A stretch of 64,000 nt of DNA. Source: Corynebacterium propinquum DSM 44285. GTDB lineage: Bacteria; Actinomycetota; Actinomycetes; Mycobacteriales; Mycobacteriaceae. The notes beneath the pieces are model-generated. The model was given only the letters and a program-made list of their open reading frames with translations, did not search any database and was not told the DNA's origin. Position numbers and translations under genes: made by a program. Positions within the stretch are counted from its first letter, which is position 1. Each line of letters opens with the position of its first letter. The stretch spans positions 62,001 to 126,000 of the forward strand of contig NZ_AQXC01000008.1 in the NCBI RefSeq assembly GCF_000375525.1, in the 5' to 3' direction. Shown here one piece after another: positions 53,857 through 63,061 of the stretch.

Positions 53857-54660
53857 CAGGCCCAACACGGACTCGTGCAGGTGACCATTGGTTGCTACCG
53901 CCGAGCCACCGTGTGGGCCTTGCTTGCCATCAAGGCTGGTGAAATTCCCACCGGCTTCACGCACGATGATGTCCAGCGCTGCTAAATCCCACAGCGATAC
54001 TTCTGGTTCCGCAGCGGCATCGGCAGCGCCCTCGGCAACCAGGCAATAAGACCAGAAATCGCCGAAACCACGCAATCGCCAGGTTTTCTCGCTCAATTCC
54101 ACGAAATTGCCGAGCTTGTCGCGCTCTTGCCAGCCTGCCAATGAGGAAAACGACACCGAGGCATCATCCAATTCACGCACCTCGGAGACCGATAACGGGT
54201 CCGGTTCAGAATCGAAGACGCGCCGGAAAGCACCGTGGTCTTTGGCCGCGTACCACCGCCGACCCAGCGCAGGGGCAGAAACCACACCGACGACGGGCTC
54301 GCCGTCGACAAGCAGAGCAATGAGCGTCGCCCACACCGGCACGCCGCGGACGTAGTTTTTGGTGCCGTCGATCGGGTCGATGACCCACTGACGCCCAGAA
54401 AATACTGGGGTGCCGCCCATTTCCTCGCCGAGAATGGCATCTTTGTGGCGTGCGCCGCCCAAATGTTCGCGTAGCATTTCCTCGCAGGAAATATCGGCGT
54501 CGCTGACCGGGGTCATATCCGGTTTGGATTGCACCTGCAGGTCGGCGGAGTTAAAGCGATGCAAAGTCACACCATCTGCGCGGTCAGCTAGCTCCAGTGC
54601 CAGCGCAAGATCCTCCGCGTATGCAGAGCCAGTGGAGTTAAGGCTGGTGGGGTTAGTCAT
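53848..54660 (-). CDS. hisN: Histidinol-phosphate phosphatase, IMPase type
   Basis: 270 aa inositol-monophosphatase-fold enzyme. Metal-binding motifs: GEEMGG (residues about 78-83) and the signature [17 protein letters not shown] (residues about 92-108), with [15 protein letters not shown] near the C-terminus (residues about 224-238). In C. glutamicum the gene in this position is hisN, which dephosphorylates L-histidinol phosphate in histidine synthesis. Orthology by position is the reason for the name; sequence alone gives only the IMPase family. It overlaps the next IMPase gene by 8 nt. Confidence 0.85.
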   Translation of the reverse strand: MTNPTSLNSTGSAYAEDLALALELADRADGVTLHRFNSADLQVQSKPDMTPVSDADISCEEMLREHLGGARHKDAILGEEMGGTPVFSGRQWVIDPIDGTKNYVRGVPVWATLIALLVDGEPVVGVVSAPALGRRWYAAKDHGAFRRVFDSEPDPLSVSEVRELDDASVSFSSLAGWQERDKLGNFVELSEKTWRLRGFGDFWSYCLVAEGAADAAAEPEVSLWDLAALDIIVREAGGNFTSLDGKQGPHGGSAVATNGHLHESVLGLLG

Positions 54661-55543
54661 TGTTCGTGCCTTTCAGAATTTCTACAATCTCCGCAACGGT
54701 CTGTTCATTGCCTGCGATATGCCAGCGCACGCCGCCTGCTATTTGGGTGGCGGTCGTGCCACCTGCTCCTTCTACTAAAGCCTTGCCGGGCAACCAGTCC
54801 CAGGCTGGCACCGAGTGCTGCATCCAGGCGTGTAAAGTGCCGTCAGCAACCGAGGCTAGATCCACCGATCCTGCGCCGAACATGCGCAGGGTAGCGGCCT
54901 TGCTGAGCACGGCATGCCACGCGCTTCGGGTAGCTTCATCTGCCATGCAGGTTGGGTGTAAATAGGTGCCCACGCAGGCAGTGCCCAGGCTACGGTTGTT
55001 AATCGCTGCGAGTTCATCGCCGTCGCGGGTGGTGTGCAGGCCAGCCCCAGAAAACCAGGTGTAGCCCATCGCCGGGCGGTGCACGGCGGCCGTGATGATC
55101 TCGTCGGGATCGTCTGCGGCGCCCCGCACCAAGGCCAATGCGGAGCACCAATAATCCGAGCCGGAGGCGAAGTTATAGGTGCCGTCGACTGGGTCAATCA
55201 CCCAATTACGCCCGGATGTGCTGTTCGTCCGTGCCCCTTCTTCACCGACGATGCCGTCTTCTACCCGGATGCCTTCTAACACCGTGGCGATGAAACGCTC
55301 GGCGGCGTGGTCGGCGTTGGTCACGACGTCGGAAATGGAGGTCTTGGTGTCTTGTTCCAGGCCTTTTTCGCGCAAGCGCCATGCGATGCGCCCGGCATTG
55401 AGCACAAGCGCTTGGGCCAGTTGGCCATCATCGTCGCTGACGTGTGCCACCATGAATGCTTTGGCGGTGGCGTCGATGGCCTTGTTGAGCTCGAGTTGTG
55501 GGTCGTCGGAGGCAGAATCTGCGGGCGAATTCATGGCCACCAT
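54653..55543 (-). CDS. Inositol monophosphatase family protein (ImpA-like)
   Basis: About 296 aa. IMPase motifs: GEEGAR (residues about 100) and [17 protein letters not shown] (residues about 111-127), then [15 protein letters not shown] (residues about 250-264). It probably hydrolyses inositol-1-phosphate or a related sugar phosphate, needed for phosphatidylinositol and mycothiol. ATG 55543 and ATG 55534 are both possible starts; neither has a clear ribosome-binding site. It is co-directional and coupled with hisN, a pairing also seen in C. glutamicum. Confidence 0.8.
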   Translation of the reverse strand: MVAMNSPADSASDDPQLELNKAIDATAKAFMVAHVSDDDGQLAQALVLNAGRIAWRLREKGLEQDTKTSISDVVTNADHAAERFIATVLEGIRVEDGIVGEEGARTNSTSGRNWVIDPVDGTYNFASGSDYWCSALALVRGAADDPDEIITAAVHRPAMGYTWFSGAGLHTTRDGDELAAINNRSLGTACVGTYLHPTCMADEATRSAWHAVLSKAATLRMFGAGSVDLASVADGTLHAWMQHSVPAWDWLPGKALVEGAGGTTATQIAGGVRWHIAGNEQTVAEIVEILKGTNND

Positions 55544-55631
55544 TCTGCCTGAAAACCCGGCGTCGGAAAATTCCGTCACCCAGCCGAATCTGCTCGATTG
55601 TTCCACTGGTGATTGAGCATCGGTGATTGAG

Positions 55632-55637
55632 TAGGCT
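55632..55637 (+). promoter_or_regulatory. Candidate -10 (TAGGCT) of prfB
   Basis: TAGGCT ends 8 nt before ATG 55646. GGAAAG lies 2-3 nt before the start, so either leaderless or short-leader translation is possible. Confidence 0.35.
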
Positions 55638-55645
55638 GGAAAGTT

Positions 55646-56800
55646 ATGCGATCGGATAAAGCAGCGGTAGTCAAAGAGCTCACCACCACGCTTGCCTCAA
55701 TTGAGCAGGTGGCCGACCCCGAGTATCTGCAGCAGCGGGTACGCGAGCTTGAGGACAAAGCTGCGGATCCTAGCCTGTGGGATGATCCCGCCCACGCCCA
55801 AAAGATCACCTCCGAGCTGTCGGCTAATCAGGCGAAACTGCGCAAGCTGAAAGATTTACGCCAGCGCCTGGATGATGTTCCGGTGCTGTATGAGCTTGCC
55901 GACGAAGAAGCCGCCGAAGGTGGAGACGAAGCAGGGACGGTTGCTGCCGATGAAGAATTGGCGGCGCTGGAAGAAGACATTCATGCCCTAGAAATCACCA
56001 CGTTGCTGGCTGGTGAGTATGACGAGCGTGAAGCCGTGGTCACTATTCGCTCCGGTGCCGGTGGTGTGGATGCTGCGGATTGGGCAGAAATGTTGATGCG
56101 CATGTATATCCGCTGGGCAGAGCGCAAAGGGCACAAGGTGGAAATCTATGACGTGTCTTATGCCGAAGAAGCTGGCATTAAATCCGCGACTTTCGTCGTG
56201 CACGGAGAATACATGTACGGAACGATGTCTGTGGAACAAGGCGCACACCGTTTGGTCCGGATTTCCCCGTTTGATAACCAAGCGCGACGCCAAACCTCGT
56301 TCGCGGAGGTGGAGGTGTTACCGGTCGTGGAACAGACCGACTCCATTGAGGTGCCGGATTCTGAGATTCGTACCGACGTCTACCGCTCCTCGGGGCCGGG
56401 TGGGCAGTCGGTGAACACCACTGACTCGGCGGTGCGGTTGACCCACGTGCCTACCGGTATCGTGGTGACCTGCCAGAATGAGAAATCACAGATTCAAAAC
56501 AAAGCTTCTGCGATGCGTGTGTTGCAGGCGAAATTGTTGGAGCGTAAGCGGAAAGAAGAACGCGCCGAGCTGGATGCGCTCGGCGCGGGTGGTAATGCCT
56601 CGTGGGGTAACCAGATGCGCTCGTATGTTTTGCACCCGTACCAGATGGTGAAAGATCTGCGCACCAACCATGAGGTGGGGGATCCCGGCAAGGTACTGGA
56701 TGGCGATATCGATGGCTTTTTAGAATCTGCCATCCGGTGGCGTATGTCGGAGGCCGCCGGGGACAGCGGGGACGACACCGCCGAACAAGCTAGTGAGTAG
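55646..56800 (+). CDS. prfB: Peptide chain release factor 2
   Basis: 384 aa. It reads UGA and UAA stop codons. The stop-codon recognition tripeptide SPF is in [12 protein letters not shown] (residues about 211), and the catalytic GGQ in [14 protein letters not shown] (residues about 251-264). The reading frame is continuous: the programmed +1 frameshift of E. coli prfB is absent, as usual in actinobacteria. An acidic insert [18 protein letters not shown] (residues about 89-106) makes it longer than the normal 365 aa or so. The last 11 nt overlap the convergent AbgT gene. Confidence 0.95.
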   Translation: MRSDKAAVVKELTTTLASIEQVADPEYLQQRVRELEDKAADPSLWDDPAHAQKITSELSANQAKLRKLKDLRQRLDDVPVLYELADEEAAEGGDEAGTVAADEELAALEEDIHALEITTLLAGEYDEREAVVTIRSGAGGVDAADWAEMLMRMYIRWAERKGHKVEIYDVSYAEEAGIKSATFVVHGEYMYGTMSVEQGAHRLVRISPFDNQARRQTSFAEVEVLPVVEQTDSIEVPDSEIRTDVYRSSGPGGQSVNTTDSAVRLTHVPTGIVVTCQNEKSQIQNKASAMRVLQAKLLERKRKEERAELDALGAGGNASWGNQMRSYVLHPYQMVKDLRTNHEVGDPGKVLDGDIDGFLESAIRWRMSEAAGDSGDDTAEQASE

Positions 56801-58577
56801 CTGCCGGGTATTCCATTGGCGATCCAGGGCCCAGCGGGATGCCCAGGAAGTACCAGATCAGGAAGAATGCAAACCAGCCGACGAGCATTGAGATCGAATA
56901 CGGCAGTGCCAGTGACATCAAGGTGCCGACGCCGGAGCGCTTGTAATAACGCTGCAGGAAGGTCAGTGCCAGTGCGAAGTACGGCGACATTGGCGTGATG
57001 ATATTTGTCGGGCTATCGCCGATACGGAACAGCATCTGGCTGACTTCCGGCGAGATGCCGACATACATCAGCATCGGAACAATAACCGGAGCCATCAAGG
57101 CCCACTGCGCGGAACCCGAAGTAATAAACAGGTTGAGCAGTGCAACCAAAATGACCACACCAGCGAATAATAAGAATGGTGGTAGGTCTGCTCGGTTGAG
57201 CAGCTCGGAGCCGGTAATCGCGGTCCACACACCCAGGTTGGACCATTCAAACCATGCCAAAAACTGCGCGACGGCGAAGAACAACACGATCATTGGCAGC
57301 ATGGTTTTCAGACCAGCGGCCATGAATTCTGGGATATCGCCGGAGCTGGTGATGGATTTGGATACCAAGCTGTAGACGATTCCGCACAGGAAAAATACTC
57401 CGGCGATGGGTACCGCGATGGAGCGAATGAGTGGCGAATCCATGGTTTCGCCGTCTGGGCCGGCCAGCGGGGATCCCGGGATGAACAACAAGGCAAAATA
57501 AGCCGCGAGCATCACCAGCAAGGCGATGCCGGTCGCACGCAATCCAGCCTTTTCGTGTGCGGCAAGCGTGAGCTGGTCGCGGGCATCGCCACTGCTGGTG
57601 TCGTTATCGTCATCATCGGAGGTGCCACCGTTATCGGAGGTATCACCGCCACCGGCGGCATTACCACCGGCGGCGTTGTCGAACGAGACTTCAGAGTAAT
57701 CGATTTCGTCATGATCGACCAGATCGTGTGCGCGTTTGTTCACGAACAACTCGGTCACGGCAGTAATGATCAGCGCCAGTACCACCGCGGATGGGATGAC
57801 GAAGAAGATATTCGCCAGTGGGGAAACATCGTAGTTTTCGTCGACTAGTTGCGCGGCCGGGGTGGAAATACCTGCCAGCAAGAGGTCGGTGATGTTCAGG
57901 ATCAACGAAGAGTTGAAGCCTGCCGACGATGCGGCGAACGCCACCATCGCGCCCACGATAGGTGAGCGCCCAAGCGCATGAAACGACATTGCGCCCAGTG
58001 GAATCAGAATGACATAAACCGCATCGGAGGCCACCGAACCAGTAACGCCAGCGAGAGCGAGGGTAAACGTCAGTACCTTCGGGCCCACTTTCGCGACCAT
58101 GGACCGCACCAGAGCACTCAGCAATCCAGAATGCTCAGCAACTGCTACACCCAGCATCACCGTCAAGATGACGCCGAGCGGAGGGAAGCTGGTGAAGTTT
58201 TCCACCGCATCGGTGACCATGCGTTGGATTCCCTCGGTGGTCAACAGGTTTTCTACCTCGACGGTGTCGCCAGAATCAGGTTGCGTGGCGGTCATGCCAA
58301 TCGTCGAGCCGATCCAGCTGGTGATTGCGACCAGACCGGCGAGGATGACGAATAGCCAAAATGGGTTCGGTAGTTTATTACCGATTTTTTCGATCAGGCC
58401 AAGAAAACCGCCTGCAGATTCCCCGGCCTTGCCGCCGGTGTTGTGTTTCTTTTTGTCCTTTACTTTCGTGGCCCCGCCACTCGATGATGGCGCTGTGTCC
58501 TGGCTGGCCGCAGAAGCTTGATCAGTTTGATCAGCTTTGTCAGCTTTTCCGGCTTTGTGTGCCTCGGTTGCATTCAT
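56790..58577 (-). CDS. AbgT family transporter
   Basis: 595 aa with about 12-13 membrane segments. The motifs [35 protein letters not shown] (residues about 485-505) and [19 protein letters not shown] are typical of AbgT (p-aminobenzoyl-glutamate importers; some members export sulfonamides). A long charged N-terminal tail of Lys, Asp, Ala and Ser (about 50 aa) and a Gly/Asp/Asn cytoplasmic loop (residues about 290-330) are extra to the core. It ends within prfB (11 nt overlap), without room for a terminator. Confidence 0.88.
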   Translation of the reverse strand: MNATEAHKAGKADKADQTDQASAASQDTAPSSSGGATKVKDKKKHNTGGKAGESAGGFLGLIEKIGNKLPNPFWLFVILAGLVAITSWIGSTIGMTATQPDSGDTVEVENLLTTEGIQRMVTDAVENFTSFPPLGVILTVMLGVAVAEHSGLLSALVRSMVAKVGPKVLTFTLALAGVTGSVASDAVYVILIPLGAMSFHALGRSPIVGAMVAFAASSAGFNSSLILNITDLLLAGISTPAAQLVDENYDVSPLANIFFVIPSAVVLALIITAVTELFVNKRAHDLVDHDEIDYSEVSFDNAAGGNAAGGGDTSDNGGTSDDDDNDTSSGDARDQLTLAAHEKAGLRATGIALLVMLAAYFALLFIPGSPLAGPDGETMDSPLIRSIAVPIAGVFFLCGIVYSLVSKSITSSGDIPEFMAAGLKTMLPMIVLFFAVAQFLAWFEWSNLGVWTAITGSELLNRADLPPFLLFAGVVILVALLNLFITSGSAQWALMAPVIVPMLMYVGISPEVSQMLFRIGDSPTNIITPMSPYFALALTFLQRYYKRSGVGTLMSLALPYSISMLVGWFAFFLIWYFLGIPLGPGSPMEYPAATH

Positions 58578-58719
58578 GGTTCATGGCCAATCTGTGGTTG
58601 GTCTGATTGCCGATCACGCCGATCATGCAGATCATATGATTCGGTGATCTATTTCACGATATATCTGTCGGTGGTGCTTGTCGAGAATTAGTGCACTACC
58701 CATCAGTTGCCACTGTGGT

Positions 58720-58725
58720 TAGAGT
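58720..58725 (+). promoter_or_regulatory. -10 box (TAGAGT) of ftsE
   Basis: TAGAGT ends 7 nt before the GTG start of ftsE and no ribosome-binding site is seen, so ftsE is probably expressed from a leaderless mRNA. Confidence 0.4.
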
Positions 58726-58732
58726 GTTAGTT

Positions 58733-59422
58733 GTGATCACTTTCGATAAGGTCTCCAAGGAATATCCAACATCAACGCGGCCGGCGCTGGATGGGATCGA
58801 TCTGCAGATCGACAAGGGCGAGTTCGTTTTCTTGATCGGCCCGTCTGGGTCAGGCAAGTCGACGTTTTTGCAGTTGCTTATTCGCGATACCAATGTCTCC
58901 AAAGGCGACATCCATTTCGCGGATTTCCACGTTAACAAGCTCAAGGGCGGCGAGGTGAACAAGCTGCGCCAGCGCATCGGGTATGTCTTCCAGGATTTCC
59001 GTCTGCTGAGCAAACTGAATGTCTACGACAATGTGGCATTCGCCTTGGAGGTCATTGGCGAGCGCCCGCAACGCATCAAAAAGCGCACCATGGAGGCGCT
59101 CGAAATGGTTGGGCTGGATGCGAAAGCTCATCGCATGCCGAATGAGCTTTCGGGTGGTGAGCAGCAGCGCGTCGCCATTGCCCGGGCGTTTGTGAACCGC
59201 CCGCTGTTGTTGCTTGCCGACGAACCAACTGGCAACTTGGATCCGCATACCGCTGACGAGATCATGACGTTGCTACGGCAGATCAACGCGAAAGGCACTA
59301 CCGTCGTCATGTCTACGCACAATGCGCGCACCGTCAACGATATGCGCCAACGTGTGATCGAGATGAACCTGGGCACAATCGTGCGTGATGAAGCCCATGG
59401 TGTTTACGGCGAATCGCGGTAG
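58733..59422 (+). CDS. ftsE: Cell division ATP-binding protein FtsE
   Basis: 229 aa ABC-type ATPase that works with FtsX to control cell-wall hydrolases at division. Walker [10 protein letters not shown] (residues about 34-42), Q loop VFQDFRLL, signature [15 protein letters not shown] (residues about 139-153), Walker [13 protein letters not shown] (residues about 159-170) and the switch His. The open frame goes back to 58691, but GTG 58733 gives the typical N-terminus [11 protein letters not shown]. The ftsE-ftsX-smpB order following prfB is conserved. Confidence 0.95.
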   Translation: MITFDKVSKEYPTSTRPALDGIDLQIDKGEFVFLIGPSGSGKSTFLQLLIRDTNVSKGDIHFADFHVNKLKGGEVNKLRQRIGYVFQDFRLLSKLNVYDNVAFALEVIGERPQRIKKRTMEALEMVGLDAKAHRMPNELSGGEQQRVAIARAFVNRPLLLLADEPTGNLDPHTADEIMTLLRQINAKGTTVVMSTHNARTVNDMRQRVIEMNLGTIVRDEAHGVYGESR

Positions 59423-59479
59423 CTGGGTGGTAGCGCCGCTACCGCCTGCAAGTACAGCCCGGAAGGGCAGGAGAAAGAT

Positions 59480-60382
59480 ATGAAGCTGAGTTTTGTGCTC
59501 AAAGAGTCGTTCAAAGGTCTGGGCCGCAACTTCACCATGGCTTTTGCGCTGATTGTTACCACCGCGATTTCGCTAAGCCTGGTCACCGCCGGTGTTTTGG
59601 TGTCGATGATGGCGTCGGATACCAAAGACATTTATCTTGAGCGCGTAGAAGTGATGGTGCAGTTGGATGAAGAAATCTCGACGACTGATGAAGACTGCAC
59701 CTCGCAGGCCTGTAGTGAGGTCAAGCAGGCTCTAGAGTCAGAAGAGGGCGTAGAGTCGGTGATTTTCCGCTCGCAAGCGCAGTCGTATGAGCGTTTCGTA
59801 GAAGTATTTGGCGAAACTGACCCGGTGTTAGTGGAAGAGACCTCACCGGATGCTCTGCCTGCCGCACTGCACGTGCGGCTGACGGATCCGACCGATACCA
59901 GCCCGCTGGACCCAATCCGGGACCTGCCGCAGGTCGGTAGTGTCATCGACCAGGTCGAAGACGTCCGCGGGGCCACGGACAACCTGGATACCATCCGGAA
60001 TGCGACGTTCCTTCTCGCTGTGGTGCAGGCGGTGGCTGCGATTTTCTTGATCGCCAACATGGTGCAAATCGCGGCATTTAACCGTCGGGAAGAAATCGCC
60101 ATCATGCGCATCGTGGGTGCTTCCCGTTGGTACACCCAGGCGCCATTCGTGATTGAGGCGATGCTGGCGACCTTGCTGGGTGCCATCGTTGCCGGGGTGG
60201 GTTTGTTTGCTGCGAAGTTCTCGATCGTGGACCCATCGTTGGCCGGTTTGTACGAATCACAATTGATCGCACCGATTCGCACCCGCGATATTTGGGCTAG
60301 TTTCCCCGCTGTTGCCGTCGTCGGCATGCTCTTTTCCGGTATTACCGCCTATATCACGCTGCGCTCCTACGTGCGCAAGTAA
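59480..60382 (+). CDS. ftsX: Cell division membrane protein FtsX
   Basis: 300 aa with four membrane segments: one near the N-terminus (residues about 19-43) and three at the C-terminus (about 170-193, 222-245 and 270-292), flanking an extracytoplasmic domain (residues about 50-165). The cytoplasmic loop [22 protein letters not shown] is the FtsX signature. AGGAGAAAGAT is a good ribosome-binding site. It probably links FtsE ATP hydrolysis to activation of NlpC/P60-type peptidoglycan hydrolases in actinobacteria. Confidence 0.94.
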   Translation: MKLSFVLKESFKGLGRNFTMAFALIVTTAISLSLVTAGVLVSMMASDTKDIYLERVEVMVQLDEEISTTDEDCTSQACSEVKQALESEEGVESVIFRSQAQSYERFVEVFGETDPVLVEETSPDALPAALHVRLTDPTDTSPLDPIRDLPQVGSVIDQVEDVRGATDNLDTIRNATFLLAVVQAVAAIFLIANMVQIAAFNRREEIAIMRIVGASRWYTQAPFVIEAMLATLLGAIVAGVGLFAAKFSIVDPSLAGLYESQLIAPIRTRDIWASFPAVAVVGMLFSGITAYITLRSYVRK

Positions 60383-60404
60383 AACTAGTAGGATTGCAGC
60401 TGTT

Positions 60405-60914
60405 ATGGCGAAAAAGGGCAACAAGGCGAAAAAGAACGCGGCGGCGGCCAATTCAGCGGTGCTGGCAACCAACCGCAAGGCACGCCACGATTTCAAGATT
60501 CTCGATACTTATGAGGCCGGAATGGTGCTGGTAGGCACCGAGATTAAAGCCATGCGCGAAGGAAAAATTTCGCTTGTCGACGCCTTCGCCACTCTGGACA
60601 AAAACGAGATTTGGTTGCGCAACCTGCACATCCCGGAATATTCCATGGGGCATTGGACAAACCACTCGCCGAAGCGCACTCGCAAGCTGTTGCTGCACCG
60701 CCGCGAGATTGACAAGCTGATGGGGCAAGTCCGTGATGGTTCTCGTACGCTGATCCCGCTGAAGGTTTATCTCAAAGACGGTAAGGCTAAATGTGAGATT
60801 GCCCTCGCAGAAGGCAAGCTCAACCGAGATAAGCGCGAGGATATTAAACGCCGCGACATCAACCGCGAAGTTTCTCGTGAACTGGGGCGCCGCGTCAAAG
60901 GAATTAACGCTTAA
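60405..60914 (+). CDS. smpB: SsrA (tmRNA)-binding protein SmpB
   Basis: 169 aa. [20 protein letters not shown] (residues about 25-44), [19 protein letters not shown] and the C-terminal basic tail [19 protein letters not shown] are the SmpB hallmarks. It brings tmRNA to stalled ribosomes. The open frame starts at 60312 inside ftsX; ATG 60405 with AGGA upstream gives the correct N-terminus. It follows ftsX by 22 nt. The tmRNA gene itself is not in the window, although it is often nearby. Confidence 0.95.
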   Translation: MAKKGNKAKKNAAAANSAVLATNRKARHDFKILDTYEAGMVLVGTEIKAMREGKISLVDAFATLDKNEIWLRNLHIPEYSMGHWTNHSPKRTRKLLLHRREIDKLMGQVRDGSRTLIPLKVYLKDGKAKCEIALAEGKLNRDKREDIKRRDINREVSRELGRRVKGINA

Positions 60915-60933
60915 AGCAGGTAGTCTTTCACCC

Positions 60934-62976
60934 ATGTCTCAAACGCGTGCGAGATTGCGGCAAGTTCCTGGCTTAGATGGTTTGCGCGGCTTGGCTGTCG
61001 CAGCCGTCGTGATCTATCACTTCTTTGGTGACGCATTACCCGGTGGCTATTTGGGCGTCGACATGTTTTTCGTGCTCTCGGGGTTTTTGATCACTTCGTT
61101 GTTGTTGCGCGAATATGACACCACCGGCACGGTGAATCTGAAGGATTTTTGGGTTCGTCGGCTGCGCCGGATCATGCCGACGGCAATCGTCGTGCTCGTG
61201 ATCTGCACCGCGATCGTCGGTGTTATTGGGGGCGATTTTGCGGTCAATATCCGCACGCAATTTTTGGGTTCACTGTTTTTCGTCAGCAACTGGACGCAGA
61301 TAGCGACGTCTGCTTCGTATTTTGCTGACAGCGAGGTCGAAGTCTTTGCGCACTATTGGTCACTGGCAGTAGAAGAACAGTTCTACGTGCTGTGGCCTTT
61401 AGCATTGTTCGCGTTGCTGGCCGTGTGGGGTGCGCGGAAGCGATTGCATATTGCGCTGGCATCGCTGCTGGCGGCGGTCGCTTCGGCGATTGCCATGGCG
61501 GTGGTGTATTCCCCGGATGCTGATCCCACTCGCGTGTATTACGGCACCGATACCCATGCGTTCGGCTTGTTGATCGGCGCTGTATTGGCGATGTTGCTGA
61601 CCACCAGCAAGGCTGATCCGACACGCGATTCCTGGCCCGTGTTAGAGCTAACGCGTGCACGGTTCGTGGCGTCGCTGATCGGCCTGGTAGCTACGGCAGT
61701 CTATGTGGTGCAGCTGTTTGTGATGGCCGATGACGGCAATTTCCCGTATTGGGGAGGGCTGTTCATTACTAGCCTGGCAGGCGCCGGAATGATCTATGCA
61801 GTAGTTTATGAGGTCGCGCCGCTGCGGTGGGTCTTCGAATTCCCGCTCATGCGTTATCTAGGCCAGCGCTCGTTTTCCATCTATTTGTGGCACTGGCCGG
61901 TCATTATGATTATCCGGGAGCTGGCGCCAGAAGAGACACTGGATGGGCATGCTGTCTGGTGGGGTCTTTTAGCTGTGGTGATCTCGCTAGGGTTGTCTGA
62001 ATTGAGCTACCGCTGGATAGAAAACCCGTTCCGGCGCAAGGGCTATGGCACAGTCTTCGCGGTTATCTGGGCGCACCGTCCACGCACGGCTTCGGCTTCC
62101 AGCACGACGTCGACGTCGCCCAAAGCGCCTGTTGCCTGGATAGCTGGGCTCGTGCTTACCGTTGGCTCGGTAAGCGGAACCGCCTACGCGGTGGTGAATT
62201 CATCAGATAAAACGCAGCTGGAGCAAGATTTGGATGCGCTCGCTGAACAGAACCGGCAGCAACGCCAAGAGATGCAGGAGCACGCTGGCGATGCAAAAAC
62301 TGGCGATGCAAAAACTGGCGATGCCAAAAATACAGATGCTGAAACTACAGATACTGACAAAAGCGACGGCGCGAAAAGCAGCAACGACAGCAGCTCCGCG
62401 GGCAGTTCTGGCGAAAGTGGCAAATCGAAAGACAAGCCAAATAAGAAAGATATTTCCGATCGCAGCATGCCCGCCGGTGACGAAATTACCGCCATCGGTG
62501 ATTCGGTAATGCTGGCGTCGTTGATGGCGTTAAACGAAGAATACCCGGGCATTTATGTTGATGCGGATGTCTCCCGTGCGTGGGGAGTGGGTGTGCAAGT
62601 TGCATCCTCGCTGGCCTCACAAGGGCTGCTGCGCGATACGGTGGTCCTCGGATTCGGCACCAATAGCGAGGCCCATCCGGGCGAGATCGCTTCGATGATG
62701 GAGATCATGGGTGACGACCGCACCGTTGTTATGGTTCTGCCGTATGGTGATCGATCCTGGATGCCGCGAGCACGCGAGCAAATCATCGAGGCCGCTGAGA
62801 CCTACGACAATGTCTATGTTGCGGACTGGTGCACCCACGCGATGCACACCCCAGGGGCGTTGCGCGAGGACGGTATCCACCCGGATCCGATTGGTGCTAC
62901 CGAATACGTAACCGCGATCACATACGCGCTGCAGCAGTACGTCAACGGGGATAAAAACACCGATACCCTCTGCTAA
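60934..62976 (+). CDS. OafA/YrhL-type membrane acyltransferase with C-terminal SGNH domain
   Basis: 680 aa. Ten or eleven membrane segments carry the acyltransferase-3 domain: GLDGLRGLAVAAVVIYHF (residues about 12-29) and the RRLRRIMP region, YWSLAVEEQFYVLWP (residues about 140-154). A low-complexity linker (about residues 430-510) has a tandem GDAKT repeat. The extracytoplasmic SGNH esterase-like domain has AIGDSVML (Ser), GFGTNSE (Asn) and DGIHPDP (Asp, His), residues about 520-665. It probably O-acetylates or transfers acyl groups to cell-wall polymers or lipids. ATG 60934 lies 19 nt after smpB. Confidence 0.88.
   Translation: MSQTRARLRQVPGLDGLRGLAVAAVVIYHFFGDALPGGYLGVDMFFVLSGFLITSLLLREYDTTGTVNLKDFWVRRLRRIMPTAIVVLVICTAIVGVIGGDFAVNIRTQFLGSLFFVSNWTQIATSASYFADSEVEVFAHYWSLAVEEQFYVLWPLALFALLAVWGARKRLHIALASLLAAVASAIAMAVVYSPDADPTRVYYGTDTHAFGLLIGAVLAMLLTTSKADPTRDSWPVLELTRARFVASLIGLVATAVYVVQLFVMADDGNFPYWGGLFITSLAGAGMIYAVVYEVAPLRWVFEFPLMRYLGQRSFSIYLWHWPVIMIIRELAPEETLDGHAVWWGLLAVVISLGLSELSYRWIENPFRRKGYGTVFAVIWAHRPRTASASSTTSTSPKAPVAWIAGLVLTVGSVSGTAYAVVNSSDKTQLEQDLDALAEQNRQQRQEMQEHAGDAKTGDAKTGDAKNTDAETTDTDKSDGAKSSNDSSSAGSSGESGKSKDKPNKKDISDRSMPAGDEITAIGDSVMLASLMALNEEYPGIYVDADVSRAWGVGVQVASSLASQGLLRDTVVLGFGTNSEAHPGEIASMMEIMGDDRTVVMVLPYGDRSWMPRAREQIIEAAETYDNVYVADWCTHAMHTPGALREDGIHPDPIGATEYVTAITYALQQYVNGDKNTDTLC
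62285..62330 (+). repeat. Three 15-bp tandem repeats in the acyltransferase linker
   Basis: CTGGCGATGCAAAAA occurs three times (62285, 62300, 62315, the last with one inserted C replacing an A), encoding GDAKT units. In-frame repeats of this kind allow length changes of the linker. Confidence 0.8.
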
Positions 62977-63033
62977 CCAGGCCATTCCGAAAGGTGTGGT
63001 GAGACTGAACGACGTTACTGGTCGATTGGTCTT

Positions 63034-63056
63034 GAGCTAGCTCATTTGGCTAGCTC
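63034..63056. terminator. Bidirectional hairpin between convergent genes
   Basis: GAGCTAGC (63034-63041) pairs perfectly with GCTAGCTC (63049-63056), loop 7 nt. It lies just before the stop of the minus-strand gene. No T run. Confidence 0.45.
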
Positions 63057-63061
63057 GGCCA

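Noticed and set aside
55646..55740. Programmed frameshift in prfB
   Set aside because: The frame is continuous from start to the GGQ domain, with no in-frame early UGA.
60914..60934. tmRNA gene expected near smpB
   Set aside because: Only 19 nt separate smpB from the next gene, and no tmRNA-like ends were seen in the following gap (62977-63061).
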